The notes: generated from the letters alone by a model not told the origin. Positions 27,628-36,332 are shown, counted from the first letter of the stretch. The stretch is 64,000 bases of DNA from Coprobacillaceae bacterium UN01-12pH3A (GCA_027676805.1 JAQENU010000006.1:192958-256957), one strand, 5' to 3'. Translations and numbers: made by a program.

Positions 27628-28470
27628 ATGAAAAATGAATTAATCATGAAAGATGTCAGTATATCTTTTGATGGAAAAAAAGCATTGGACCAATTAAGCT
27701 TTGAAGTTTTTGAAAATGAAATTTTTGGTTTTTTAGGTCCCAGTGGTGCTGGTAAAACAACAACAATTAAACTGTTGACAAAGCAATTAAAAGCAGACAG
27801 CGGGATGATTGAACTGTTTGGTGAAGAAATTGATCATGTATCACAGGATACATTTGAAAAAATAGGAATATTAAGTGACAACAGCGGGGCCTATGAACGT
27901 TTTAGCCTATATGACAATATAAAATTCTTTGCGGACATTCGCAGAGTGGATCATGCGCGAATCGATGAATTATTAAAACGTGTTGGACTTTATGAAGACC
28001 GTAATAAAAAGATGAAAAGCTTATCAAGAGGAATGACACAAAGAGCACTGATCGTTCAGGCTGTTTTGCATAAACCGAAATTATTATTCTTGGATGAACC
28101 AACAGCGGCTTTAGACCCTTCAACAACGAAAGAGATTCATCAGATGCTGTTGGAATTAAACAGAGAAGGAACAACAATTTTCTTAACTACACACCGAATG
28201 GAAGAAGCAGATCAATTATGTGATCGTATCGCTTTCTTAAATAAAGGACATGTGATCGAGTCCGGAAGCCCGGAAGAATTAAAAGTGAAATACGCTAAAG
28301 ATAAAATGGTGGCTGTATTTAAAGAAAACGGTAAAGTAGAATTAGATAAATCATCAGAAGCATTGCTTAAATTAGCGGAGCTTTCAAAAAATGATGAATT
28401 AATCACCTTGCATACGATCGAACCGACAATCGAAGATATTTTCTTAGAATTAACAAAGGAGGCAGCATAA
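27628..28470 (+). CDS. ABC transporter ATP-binding protein
   Basis: 280 residues, start preceded by GGGGGG. Walker A GPSGAGKTT (about 38-46), a signature changed to LSRGMTQR as in many ABC-2 drug/antibiotic ATPases, Walker B LLFLDEPTAALD, and H-loop THRMEEADQLCD. The C-terminal extension of about 60 residues is typical of the CcmA/NatA-type group. The final TAA overlaps the ATG of the permease by 1 nt (TAATG). Likely a half of an ABC-2 exporter controlled by the LytTR gene upstream. Confidence 0.93.
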   Translation: MKNELIMKDVSISFDGKKALDQLSFEVFENEIFGFLGPSGAGKTTTIKLLTKQLKADSGMIELFGEEIDHVSQDTFEKIGILSDNSGAYERFSLYDNIKFFADIRRVDHARIDELLKRVGLYEDRNKKMKSLSRGMTQRALIVQAVLHKPKLLFLDEPTAALDPSTTKEIHQMLLELNREGTTIFLTTHRMEEADQLCDRIAFLNKGHVIESGSPEELKVKYAKDKMVAVFKENGKVELDKSSEALLKLAELSKNDELITLHTIEPTIEDIFLELTKEAA

Positions 28471-29186
28471 TGAAAATCGCCGGATATAAAATAAAAGCGT
28501 TATTTATTAAAGATATTAAAAACTTGTTTCGTAATCCTAATGTAGCCTTCATGCTGTTGCTGCCAATCGCTTTTGCTTTCCTTTATACGCATATTATGGA
28601 AATGCCCGATGAAGCAGGAATGTATGTTTTTAACTTATGTACGATCTTAAATATGGGGGTTGTCCCTATTTCAATAGTGGCAATGAGCATTGCAGAAGAA
28701 AAAGAAAAAAATACCCTGCGTACATTGATGCTTTCTAATGTATCGGCAGTAGAATTCATGGTAGCAAAATTAGTATTAGGCATTGTTATGTTCTTAGGCG
28801 TTAATGTATTAGTGTATTTTATTTGCGGAGTAGATATTTCATTATTCCCATGGACTATGTTTGTGATCTTTGTTACATCATTATCTGCTTTGATGTTTGG
28901 GGCAGTGATTGGTTTGATTTCTAAAGATCAGATGGCAACAGGATATTATTCAACTCCGGTCATGCTGTTGTTTATGGCACCTATTTTTGGGATGATGTCA
29001 GAATCCATCAGCAAGGTTACACAGTTTATTCCAACACAATCAATGATGTGGCTGCAAAGCATCGAAAGTGCAGGCGATTTAATGACCGGAAAAGGAATGT
29101 TCTCCATTGCGGTCATCGCAGCATGGATGATTATTTCACTTGTTGTATTTAAATTTGTCTACAAAAAGAATAGTTTGGACAATTAA
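28470..29186 (+). CDS. ABC-2 type transporter permease
   Basis: 238 residues, six predicted membrane segments (about 25-42, 53-73, 100-123, 130-152, 160-182, 212-232). The motif SIAEEKEKNTLRTLMLSNVSAVEFMVAKL after the second segment is characteristic of ABC-2 permeases. It begins at the stop codon of the ATPase gene. Substrate unknown; bacteriocin or antibiotic export or sodium efflux are the usual options. Confidence 0.9.
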   Translation: MKIAGYKIKALFIKDIKNLFRNPNVAFMLLLPIAFAFLYTHIMEMPDEAGMYVFNLCTILNMGVVPISIVAMSIAEEKEKNTLRTLMLSNVSAVEFMVAKLVLGIVMFLGVNVLVYFICGVDISLFPWTMFVIFVTSLSALMFGAVIGLISKDQMATGYYSTPVMLLFMAPIFGMMSESISKVTQFIPTQSMMWLQSIESAGDLMTGKGMFSIAVIAAWMIISLVVFKFVYKKNSLDN

Positions 29187-29203
29187 TCGAATATCGCTAT
29201 AAT
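29175..29203 (+). promoter_or_regulatory. promoter of the 29224 gene
   Basis: -35 TTGGAC (29175-29180), 17-nt spacer, -10 TATAAT (29198-29203); it straddles the permease stop codon. Confidence 0.65.
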
Positions 29204-29223
29204 AAAGGTTAGGAGATGAAGCT

Positions 29224-30102
29224 ATGCATTCGACTAACCTTTTTAAATACATCTTATATACTTTTATTGTGTCTATATGGATTACCTGTCTTTATTTTTG
29301 TACTTCTTTAATAGTAAATGGCACTATTGAAAATTATAATAAAGCCGCGTGGTATTATCATTATAATCAGGTTGATATTGAACCTACTGCAGATATTGAG
29401 GATTTAAAACAACAGTATACTTCAATGATTGGTTATCAAGATGAACGTCTGTTTCATTTAGAAGATCAGGAGATCACTGTATATCAGCTTATTTCGGCTA
29501 TTGCGTTGGAAAACGGAGCAATGCCAAAGACGGAGAATGAGGTAGTTATTTCCCGAGAAATAGCCGATTATTTAATTCGTCTCTATCAATTAGAGAGGGA
29601 TCAAGACCTTTTTGGCAGAGACTTTTTAGATTACCGTATCTGCGGCATTACGAGTGTTCAGATGCAAAAGGAATGGGTCATCTATATCAAAGAAATTCCC
29701 GCTTCCTCAACGCATCGTCTATTATTTTCGCCATCAACGGATATGGAGACTTTGCAGGAACAATCAGGCTTTACCTTAAATCAGCATGATCAAATGATTA
29801 GGTATATGCAGAAAATAATGAAGGCTTTAGATCTTTTAGCGATTGTCAGCTTATTTTGTTTGGGTGTAGATCTATTGTTAAGCAAATTAAGTCATTTTAA
29901 TATGCTGCATACGTTTATATTAAACGGCTTAGGCATTATATTGAGTATTGGCATCATCTGTATAAGTGATGGGGCATTAAACCAATGGCTGAGCACAATT
30001 CCTTATCTGCAGCTGCAAAGACAATGGGCATATTTGATTGTTCCAAGTGTGTTTATACTGATTCTTAATCTGGGGATTAAGAAAATAAAGTTTTTTAACT
30101 AA
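29224..30102 (+). CDS. membrane protein with FtsX/MacB-like layout, function unknown
   Basis: 292 residues. One membrane segment at about 9-32, an extracellular-looking domain (about 35-195) containing PKTENEVVISREIADYLIRLYQL and FLDYRICGI, which resemble the MacB/FtsX periplasmic pattern. Three C-terminal membrane segments follow (about 204-222, 234-252, 268-285). It looks like a single half of an FtsX-type permease with no ATPase of its own. It has its own promoter next to the ABC-2 pair, so functional linkage is uncertain. GGAGATGAAGCT ribosome region. Confidence 0.6.
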   Translation: MHSTNLFKYILYTFIVSIWITCLYFCTSLIVNGTIENYNKAAWYYHYNQVDIEPTADIEDLKQQYTSMIGYQDERLFHLEDQEITVYQLISAIALENGAMPKTENEVVISREIADYLIRLYQLERDQDLFGRDFLDYRICGITSVQMQKEWVIYIKEIPASSTHRLLFSPSTDMETLQEQSGFTLNQHDQMIRYMQKIMKALDLLAIVSLFCLGVDLLLSKLSHFNMLHTFILNGLGIILSIGIICISDGALNQWLSTIPYLQLQRQWAYLIVPSVFILILNLGIKKIKFFN

Positions 30103-30107
30103 CTTCG

Positions 30108-30136
30108 TTGACAAAAAATAGTTTACGTTCTATTAT
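30108..30136 (+). promoter_or_regulatory. promoter of trpS leader
   Basis: -35 TTGACA (30108-30113), 17-nt spacer, -10 TATTAT (30131-30136). Confidence 0.75.
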
Positions 30137-30142
30137 TTTAAT

Positions 30143-30370
30143 AACAAAAAAATTCGCTTAATCAGGAAGAGTAGCTTGAAAGAGAGATCATAGAGAGTAA
30201 GTGGCTGGTGGAAACTTATATCAATGTTCAAGGGAATGGGCCTGATGAGAAGCAAAACGAAAGGAAACGAGTAGTGGCGCCGCAATTCCTGCGTTATTGG
30301 AAGCAGACATGATGGTGTTTGAATAGGTGGCGGATCAGTTTTTGTCCTATTGGGCAGAAACTTTTTTTGT
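30143..30370 (+). ncRNA. T-box riboswitch (tryptophan) controlling trpS
   Basis: The stem I landmarks are in order: AGTAG (near 30170), paired AGAGAG/AGAGAG-type GA elements, and an apical loop GTGGCTGGTGGAAAC. Then comes GGGAA followed by TGG at 30237-30239, a Trp specifier codon. The antiterminator bulge has TGGC (30328-30331), complementary to GCCA, the 3' end expected for tRNA-Trp whose discriminator base is G. A terminator stem AGTTTTTGTCC / GGGCAGAAACT (30337-30362, two G-U pairs) runs into seven T residues. Uncharged tRNA-Trp should stabilise the antiterminator and switch trpS on. Confidence 0.88.
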
Positions 30371-30387
30371 TAGAAAGAGGGAAAATT

Positions 30388-31467
30388 ATGAAAAAAATCA
30401 TTTTAACAGGAGATCGACCAACCGGTCGCCTACATTTAGGGCATTTTGTTGGCTCTTTAAGAAGACGTGTAGAATTACAGAATTCAGGAGAGTTTGATGA
30501 AATTTATATTATGATTGCCGATTCACAGGCATTAACAGATAATGCGGATAACCCTGAAAAAATTAGAAGAAGTATTTTAGAAGTAGCTTTAGATTACTTA
30601 TCTGTAGGGTTAGATCCAAGTATTACAACCATGTTTATTCAGTCACAGATCCCGGCTTTATATGAATTAACGGCTTATTATTTGAACTTGGTAACTGTGG
30701 CGAGATTACAGCGTAATCCAACGATTAAAGAAGAAATTAAGCAAAGAGGCTTTGAAACAAGCATCCCGGCAGGCTTTTTAAATTATCCGGTATCTCAAGC
30801 TGCTGATATCACAGCATTCGAAGCTACCTGTGTTCCGGTGGGCGAGGACCAAATGCCAATGATCGAACAAACTCGTGAAGTTGTACGCAGCTTTAATCAT
30901 ATTTATGGTGATGTTTTAGTGGAACCGGAAGGGTTGTTGTCGGATAATGAAGTCTGTCTGCGACTGCCGGGGATTGATGGAAAAGCAAAGATGTCAAAAT
31001 CTTTAGGAAACGGTATTTATTTATCAGACACACCGGAAGAAGTAAAGAAAAAAGTCATGAGCATGTATACTGACCCTAATCATTTAAAAGTAGAAGATCC
31101 GGGAAGTGTTGAAGGAAATACAGTCTTTATCTATTTAGATGCTTTCTGTAAAGATGAATACTTTGAAAAATATCTGCCTGAATACAAAAACTTAGATGAA
31201 TTAAAAGCACATTATCAGCGTGGTGGTTTGGGAGATGTAAAGATTAAGCGTTTCTTAAACAATGTCTTAGAGGAGATCTTAACCCCGATTCGTCAAAGAA
31301 GAAAAGAACTGGAAAAAGATATTGATGGTGTGATGAAGGTCTTGCAGGAGGGCTGTGATAAAGCGAACGCTAAAGCGAATGCTACTTTAAAGAAAGCAAA
31401 AGATGCGATGAAGATCAATTATTTTGATGATCAAGAACATAATATTAAAGATTATTTTCAGGAATAA
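30388..31467 (+). CDS. trpS: tryptophanyl-tRNA synthetase
   Basis: 359 residues. Start at 30388 ([19 protein letters not shown]), preceded by AGAAAGAGGG; the longer frame from 30319 lies in the T-box and is not used. HIGH-type motif HLGHFVGSL, GxDQ-type [10 protein letters not shown], and KMSKS motif AKMSKSLGN define class Ic TrpRS. It charges tRNA-Trp. The single-gene unit is controlled by its Trp T-box. Confidence 0.97.
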   Translation: MKKIILTGDRPTGRLHLGHFVGSLRRRVELQNSGEFDEIYIMIADSQALTDNADNPEKIRRSILEVALDYLSVGLDPSITTMFIQSQIPALYELTAYYLNLVTVARLQRNPTIKEEIKQRGFETSIPAGFLNYPVSQAADITAFEATCVPVGEDQMPMIEQTREVVRSFNHIYGDVLVEPEGLLSDNEVCLRLPGIDGKAKMSKSLGNGIYLSDTPEEVKKKVMSMYTDPNHLKVEDPGSVEGNTVFIYLDAFCKDEYFEKYLPEYKNLDELKAHYQRGGLGDVKIKRFLNNVLEEILTPIRQRRKELEKDIDGVMKVLQEGCDKANAKANATLKKAKDAMKINYFDDQEHNIKDYFQE

Positions 31468-31470
31468 TAA

Positions 31471-31492
31471 AAGCCGGTGATGAATTCACCGG
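31471..31492. terminator. terminator between trpS and iadA, possibly bidirectional
   Basis: Seven-bp stem CCGGTGA / TCACCGG; stronger U-tract in the minus direction. Confidence 0.65.
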
Positions 31493-31493
31493 T

Positions 31494-32612
31494 TTATTCG
31501 TATGTCCCTTTTATTAATAACTGCTTATTTTGAATGTGAAGAACACCATTAATCAGCACATCCTCTATATCATTATTCTCATCTAACAAAATAAGATCTG
31601 CATCTTTATTAAGGTCAATCATTCCTTTATTCAGATTTAATCCTCTTGCCACATTTACTGTGAAGAATGGCAATGCCTCTTCAATCGTAAATCCGGCAGT
31701 CAGCATATATTGAAATTCTTTAAATAAACAATCAACACTGGATACACCTATTTTTATGAGGTGTCCGTCTTGATCATAATGTGACCAGCTGCCTTGTCCG
31801 TCGGAGCTGATCGTGATGCGAGATAATGGGAGCTGACGGGTTTTAGCTTCTATGATAGCATGAGTAGGCTGATGGTCAGGACTTGCTGTCATATCAATAT
31901 ATCCCCCCTTCTTTAACAGCTGATAAGCCTCTTCTAATAAATGAGTGTTTCTTGTCACGTGTGTAGGACGAAACAGCGTGATAGGAATATCGGTCTGTTC
32001 TAAGGCTTCAAACACTTGGCTTAATCCTTGCTTTTCATCGCCCATATGCAAAGTTACAATGCCGGGCTTGCCACTTAATAAGGCACTGACACGCACATCA
32101 CTGGCTAAACGAATTAATTCCTGAGTAGTGATATGGCTAGAGCGATGATCGGACAATGCTAGCTTACAGCCAACGACTTCCTCAATAAATTGAACATCCT
32201 TCTTAATATCTCCGGTAATGGTAATGGGCGGATACTGATATGATCCGCTGATAATCAGACAGTTTAATCCCTCTTCTTTAAGTGCTTTGGCTTTAGACAA
32301 CAGGTTTTCAACATCGCGGCTAATGCCATCGGTTCCTAAAAGTCCCAACGCCGTAGTAATCCCTGCAGCAGTTAATTTAGAAAGGGTGATTTCCGGAGCT
32401 TTTGTTTTGAAGCTTCCCTCTCCCCCTCCTCCGGTAATATGCACATGCTGGTCGATAAATCCGGGAATTAGTTTTTTATGTGTCCCATCAATAATCTCAA
32501 ATAAATCACTATCAATGTGATCTTCAAGCATTTCAATTTTATTACTGATTAAAACATCTTTTTTACCTAAATAGGCGGGTGAATAGACTTCTATATTTTT
32601 AATCAAATACAT
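31494..32612 (-). CDS. iadA: isoaspartyl dipeptidase (beta-aspartyl-peptidase)
   Basis: 372 residues. Start at 32612 (MYLIKNIEVYSP) with GGAGGT upstream. Amidohydrolase fold: HVHITGGGGEGS at about 58-69 supplies the metal HxH and IadA-specific glycines, SDHRSSHIT and TLHMGDEKQGL provide further ligands, and ISSDGQGSWSHYDQDGHL contains the catalytic Asp. It splits isoaspartyl dipeptides arising from damaged proteins or cyanophycin. It is the first gene of a long minus-strand block and starts 35 nt after the Lsa stop, so it may be co-transcribed with it. Confidence 0.92.
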   Translation of the reverse strand: MYLIKNIEVYSPAYLGKKDVLISNKIEMLEDHIDSDLFEIIDGTHKKLIPGFIDQHVHITGGGGEGSFKTKAPEITLSKLTAAGITTALGLLGTDGISRDVENLLSKAKALKEEGLNCLIISGSYQYPPITITGDIKKDVQFIEEVVGCKLALSDHRSSHITTQELIRLASDVRVSALLSGKPGIVTLHMGDEKQGLSQVFEALEQTDIPITLFRPTHVTRNTHLLEEAYQLLKKGGYIDMTASPDHQPTHAIIEAKTRQLPLSRITISSDGQGSWSHYDQDGHLIKIGVSSVDCLFKEFQYMLTAGFTIEEALPFFTVNVARGLNLNKGMIDLNKDADLILLDENNDIEDVLINGVLHIQNKQLLIKGTYE

Positions 32613-32646
32613 AAAAATACCTCCGTTAGAGGTATTATAAAACAAA

Positions 32647-34119
32647 TTATTCTAATTGAATACGTTTGGTTGCTATTTTATCTGTAAATGCAGCATCATG
32701 TTCAACGAAGATCATCGTCGGCTGATACTCTAAGATGAGATTTTCAATCTGAACACGGGATAAGACATCGATATAATTGAGGGGTTCATCCCAAATATAT
32801 AAGTGTGCCTGCTGACTGAGACTGCCGGCAATAAGCACTTTTTTCTTTTGTCCCGCACTGAATTCTTCAATATTCTTCTCGAACTGAATTCTTGAAAAAT
32901 CGAGTTTTCTTAGAATCGCTTTGAATAAACTTTCATCAATTCCGGCATTTAAAGCATATTCTTTTAAATTCCCTTTTAAAAAAGCGGTATCTTGTGACAC
33001 ATACGAAATCTTTAATTGATTCTTAATGACGACAGTGCCTGAATGCGGAATATCCTGCCCCAATAATAATTTAATAATACTTGATTTTCCACTGCCGTTT
33101 TTACCGATCAATGCCACTCTTTCTCCAACGCAAACATTAAAGCTGAGATCTTGGATAATCGGACGATCATAAGCAATGCTTAAATGATCGACATACAGCA
33201 TCTGATTGCTGTGAAACTTTAATGGGTGAATAGCAAGTGATTCTGCTTCTTCAATATTTTTAAGCAGTTTTTCTTTTTCATTTAACTGATCGCTTCGTCT
33301 TTTCTCCATGGTCTTTGAACGTTTCATCATTTTAGCGGATTTATGCCCGATGTAGCCGCGATCAGGTCTTAACCCAGAGATACGCTGTCCCTTTTTGGTG
33401 CTTTCTACTGCATCTGACCATTGCGATGTACGCTTGGCCGCTTCATTTAAACGTTTAATATCTTTCTTTAAACGCTGATTCTCATCAAGCTCATACTGAT
33501 CCTGATAGTCTTTATTTTGTTTCCATGTACTGTAATTTCCTTTTTGCACTTCAATATCAGCCTTGTTGATGGATAATACATGATCGATACAGCCATCTAA
33601 AAAGGTACGGTCATGACTGATTAAAATAAAGCCATTCTTTTTGTTTAAATAATCACTGACTATCTTACGACCATTCCTATCTAAATGATTGGTTGGTTCA
33701 TCGATTAATAAAAAGTGATGTTCCTTTAAAAATAAGATAGCAAGCATTATTTTAGTCTGTTCCCCTTTTGATAATGTGGAAAACATTTGATACAGTGCTT
33801 CATCAGGAATTTCCAGTAATGAAAATTCTTTGTAAATCTGCCAGTGTTCTATGTTTGGTAGCATCTCTTCAATAATATTGATGGTTAAATCATCTTTAAT
33901 AGAAAAAGGAAAATAATCAAATTCGATATCTGCACTGATTGTTCCCTTATATTCATATTCTCCCATCAATAGCTTTAAAAAGGTTGTTTTTCCTCTTCCA
34001 TTTCTGCCGATAAAGCCAAGTTTCCAATTCGTATCAATCTGAAAGCTTACATCGTGGAAAATATCGTCAAATGATGAATCATAGGAAAATGTTAATTGGG
34101 ATATATTTATTAATGCCAT
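32647..34119 (-). CDS. ABC-F ribosome-protection protein, Lsa type
   Basis: 490 residues, two NBDs and no membrane segments. NBD1: Walker A GRNGRGKTT (about 38-46), LSKGEQ, LLIDEPTNHLD. The interdomain linker (about 200-300) is long and basic (KRLNEAAKRTSQW, KSAKMMKRSKTMEKRR). NBD2: GKNGSGKSS, FSAGQKKK, IWDEPLNYID. The NWKLGFIGRNGRGKTT start and linker match the Lsa family (LsaA, VgaA relatives), which dislodge lincosamides, streptogramin A and pleuromutilins from the ribosome. The leader upstream carries attenuation elements, as in other antibiotic-induced ABC-F genes. Exact subtype and spectrum are not decidable from sequence alone. Confidence 0.85.
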   Translation of the reverse strand: MALINISQLTFSYDSSFDDIFHDVSFQIDTNWKLGFIGRNGRGKTTFLKLLMGEYEYKGTISADIEFDYFPFSIKDDLTINIIEEMLPNIEHWQIYKEFSLLEIPDEALYQMFSTLSKGEQTKIMLAILFLKEHHFLLIDEPTNHLDRNGRKIVSDYLNKKNGFILISHDRTFLDGCIDHVLSINKADIEVQKGNYSTWKQNKDYQDQYELDENQRLKKDIKRLNEAAKRTSQWSDAVESTKKGQRISGLRPDRGYIGHKSAKMMKRSKTMEKRRSDQLNEKEKLLKNIEEAESLAIHPLKFHSNQMLYVDHLSIAYDRPIIQDLSFNVCVGERVALIGKNGSGKSSIIKLLLGQDIPHSGTVVIKNQLKISYVSQDTAFLKGNLKEYALNAGIDESLFKAILRKLDFSRIQFEKNIEEFSAGQKKKVLIAGSLSQQAHLYIWDEPLNYIDVLSRVQIENLILEYQPTMIFVEHDAAFTDKIATKRIQLE

Positions 34120-34292
34120 AAGTGGTCCTCCTTATAATCAAAAAAGATTGCAAGAAATTACAATCCTTTTTAAGCATAATAAAAAGAAGATATATAATTT
34201 CTTGCTTGGACACACTGAAAATCGCCATTATTTGGCTTCGTGCATCCTATTTTTTAGCAAGAAATTTTATACATCTTCTCATCCCCTTTGTT
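34120..34292 (-). promoter_or_regulatory. attenuator leader of the Lsa-type gene
   Basis: The minus-strand leader contains (1) a short uORF at 34254-34274, (2) AATTTCTTGCT within the uORF (34256-34266), (3) its perfect 11-nt complement AGCAAGAAATT (34196-34206), and (4) a second AATTTCTTGC (34150-34159) in the loop of a terminator whose stem is AAAAGGATTG / CAATCTTTTT (34141-34170). Segments 2 and 4 compete for segment 3. A ribosome stalled on the uORF would free segment 3 to pair with segment 4 and break the terminator, allowing transcription of the ABC-F gene. Confidence 0.75.
34254..34274 (-). CDS. leader peptide MYKISC of the Lsa attenuator
   Basis: Six codons plus stop, ATG preceded at 8 nt by AAAGGGG. 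Too short to function as a protein; its job is presumably ribosome stalling in the presence of drug. An overlapping alternative of 11 codons starts at the upstream ATG but sits directly on the ribosome site, so it is less likely. Confidence 0.6.
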   Translation of the reverse strand: MYKISC

Positions 34293-34298
34293 ACTTTA

Positions 34299-34327
34299 AA
34301 TATAGGCTATTTTTAACTTTTTAGCAA
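34299..34327 (-). promoter_or_regulatory. promoter of the Lsa leader
   Basis: Minus-strand -35 TTGCTA (34322-34327), 17-nt spacer, -10 TATATT (34299-34304); start near 34292, about 18 nt before the uORF. Confidence 0.65.
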
Positions 34328-34442
34328 CCTATTTATTCATCTTTTTAAATAAAAAATAGCATAGCTAAGTTGTTTAACATCTGGAGTTGCCAAACAAAAA
34401 CTAATAAAATCTCTAGCGTTCCTATAAGGATGGGGGAAGTTA

Positions 34443-34530
34443 TCACGACGATTCTTTATCATTCACAAACTCAATTAAATCGATAATATGAGCATAATTC
34501 CACTCTATAAGTTCCGTTTTTCTTCTCCTC
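34443..34530 (-). pseudogene. possible frameshifted 3' remnant after the HisRS-like gene
   Basis: In a frame shifted by one from the HisRS-like gene, 29 codons remain open and read TELIEWNYAHIIDLIEFVN near their end before TGA at 34443. There is no start codon. It could be the true C-terminus of the upstream protein separated by a one-base shift, or a decayed neighbour, or chance. The remaining 34331-34442 shows no gene. Confidence 0.25.
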
Positions 34531-35457
34531 TTATGAAACAGCTGCAAGAAATCTTTCTAAGCCCATACCACTTATCAAACAGCGTTCTTTTTTATTTCCA
34601 AGCATTTGATAAGTCCAGTCAACAAATCCACCGTCAGCTATCTCAACGGTTTCATTTCCTTGTTTGATCGATAATTTGAAATTGATACCTTTATAATAAT
34701 TATTATCAACATCATCATTATGAATTGATAACTCTATATTAGGAAAAATAAGTTTGATAGTTTCAACCATTCTGTCGAAAAATCCGTCATTATCTTTGTA
34801 ACCGTTTCTTTTGCGTAGAATAATAGAGAAACGAACATTTTCTATTTCATTTAAGAGATCTTTATAATAGGTTAAGTGCTTTTCTAACAAAATTTTTTCA
34901 CAAGTATAAGATCCTGTATCTATACCGGATGAAACCATACAATATAAGCCAAAATGTGAATATAAACCGTTACCTACAAAATTTTGCGCTCTTATTGCCC
35001 TAGCAGTAGTAGCCATGTGGAGTGGTATGATATTATTTTCTTCCTTTCTTTTTAATTTATCAGCAATAATTATTGCCAACATATTTGAGGGGTCTGCAAG
35101 TGTTTCTGTCCCTCGTAGAGCACTTACTACGTTATATTGATCTACGGAGCCAAAAACGCTGCAGCTACCTAATGGAGCAGAGGGAGAAAGCATAATCGTC
35201 TTAATATCCATATTGTGTGCTTTTCTCAATAATTTTGATTCCAAAGTATAAAATTCTTCTGGGTCTATACTGCTAGGGATAGTAAATCTATTTAGCTGGT
35301 ATGACTTTAGAATATCCGTTGCAGTTAAAGTATTTGCTTGTCTATCAAACACTTCTAATAGAAGTGAGTTCAAATCTGATTTTGATAGAGCTGATAACTT
35401 ATCCACTATATTCTTATCCCCAATTTTGTTTGTAATTCTACTTAAAATATCACTCAT
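34531..35457 (-). CDS. class II aminoacyl-tRNA synthetase-like (HisRS/HisZ-like) protein
   Basis: 308 residues. Start at 35457 (MSDILSRITNK) with GGAGG 7 nt upstream. RAIRAQNFVGNGLYSHFGL (about 165-183) resembles motif 2 of HisRS, and the stretch from YYKGINFKLSIK through EIADGGFVDW to ISGMGLERFLAA (about 258-306) mirrors the HisRS/HisZ pattern YYTGxxFE...GGGRYD...GFAxGLERL. No anticodon-binding domain is visible and the protein ends immediately after motif 3, so it is not a complete tRNA synthetase. It overlaps the nucleotidyltransferase gene by 8 nt, hence translational coupling. Could be an amino-acid-activating or binding paralogue; function unknown. Confidence 0.55.
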   Translation of the reverse strand: MSDILSRITNKIGDKNIVDKLSALSKSDLNSLLLEVFDRQANTLTATDILKSYQLNRFTIPSSIDPEEFYTLESKLLRKAHNMDIKTIMLSPSAPLGSCSVFGSVDQYNVVSALRGTETLADPSNMLAIIIADKLKRKEENNIIPLHMATTARAIRAQNFVGNGLYSHFGLYCMVSSGIDTGSYTCEKILLEKHLTYYKDLLNEIENVRFSIILRKRNGYKDNDGFFDRMVETIKLIFPNIELSIHNDDVDNNYYKGINFKLSIKQGNETVEIADGGFVDWTYQMLGNKKERCLISGMGLERFLAAVS

Positions 35458-36271
35458 AGTTATCCTCCATACTGTTACTTTCAAAATGATTTTTGAGTAA
35501 ATCTTGAAGATACTGTAATGCAACTCTTTCAGCTTCAACCTTTTTGACAATAGGACTTTGTGATAATTCCTCTCTTAACTCAAGATACAGGTTGATAGTA
35601 GCCTGCAAAGCATTAACACAGCTTTCATATTCATGGGCAGCAACCGTCTTTTCTAATGCTTCAATATATTGGGGTGCGTCCAATTCAATTTTTCTAACTC
35701 CACGAGGTAATTTTCCTAAGTGGAGCTGTATTAATGGGGCAAGTACTGATTGTCTTAAAAAAGATAAAAAATCAATTGTTTCAAATAGTTCTCTACGTCC
35801 AATCTTCGTACAAGCGTAATGAACCCAAATCCAAAATCTATCTTCAATCCACTGTAAGTTTGGAGTTGGGAAGTATGCTTCTTTTTTAGAATAAGTTTCT
35901 GTTATGCAGTTGTTTTCTTCATAGAGAATAGCTGAATCTTCAACCCTATCTAATAAACCATCTAAGGTTGTAAACTTAAAATCAACATGAAGAACAGGGG
36001 AATCATAGAGGGAAATTATCAATCGAGGTTCTCCAACGTGTTCGCCAGTAAAAGCAGAAACTAATGTTCCAAACTGTTCCACAATAAGGAATCTCTCTTC
36101 GATAACTTCTTCATAGGATTTATCATCTGCTACAATCAGAAAATCCAAATCAGAATACTCATCTAACGATTTTGTGATATAAGAACCGCTAATTGCAAGT
36201 CCTATTATCCTACTATCTCTTTTTGAAAATTCTAATACATTTTTTATCATTTCCTGTTGTGTTTTAGTCAT
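35450..36271 (-). CDS. nucleotidyltransferase (antibiotic NTase-like fold)
   Basis: 273 residues. The catalytic signature GLAISGSYITKSLDEYSDLDFLIV (GS...DxD) spans about residues 24-47. A third acidic residue is likely in HVDFKF (about 116-121). The C-terminal half is helical (WIEDRFWIWVHYACTKIGRRE and onward), similar to aminoglycoside or lincosamide nucleotidyltransferases, but the sequence is not a clear member of a named resistance class. It forms an operon with the HisRS-like gene. The promoter region upstream has a palindrome at about -40. Could modify a small molecule or a tRNA/protein partner; not decidable here. Confidence 0.7.
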   Translation of the reverse strand: MTKTQQEMIKNVLEFSKRDSRIIGLAISGSYITKSLDEYSDLDFLIVADDKSYEEVIEERFLIVEQFGTLVSAFTGEHVGEPRLIISLYDSPVLHVDFKFTTLDGLLDRVEDSAILYEENNCITETYSKKEAYFPTPNLQWIEDRFWIWVHYACTKIGRRELFETIDFLSFLRQSVLAPLIQLHLGKLPRGVRKIELDAPQYIEALEKTVAAHEYESCVNALQATINLYLELREELSQSPIVKKVEAERVALQYLQDLLKNHFESNSMEDNYE

Positions 36272-36332
36272 AATATAACACCTCTCACTTTCTTTTATTA
36301 GCTATCAATCCAGCATAATTGTGCATAGGAAT

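Noticed and set aside
30319..30387. N-terminal extension of TrpS from 30319
   Set aside because: It runs through the T-box terminator and antiterminator; the normal TrpRS start with ribosome site is at 30388.
32287..32520. 77-codon plus-strand ORF opposite the isoaspartyl dipeptidase gene
   Set aside because: It is antisense to a well-conserved enzyme and has no ribosome site or recognisable domain.
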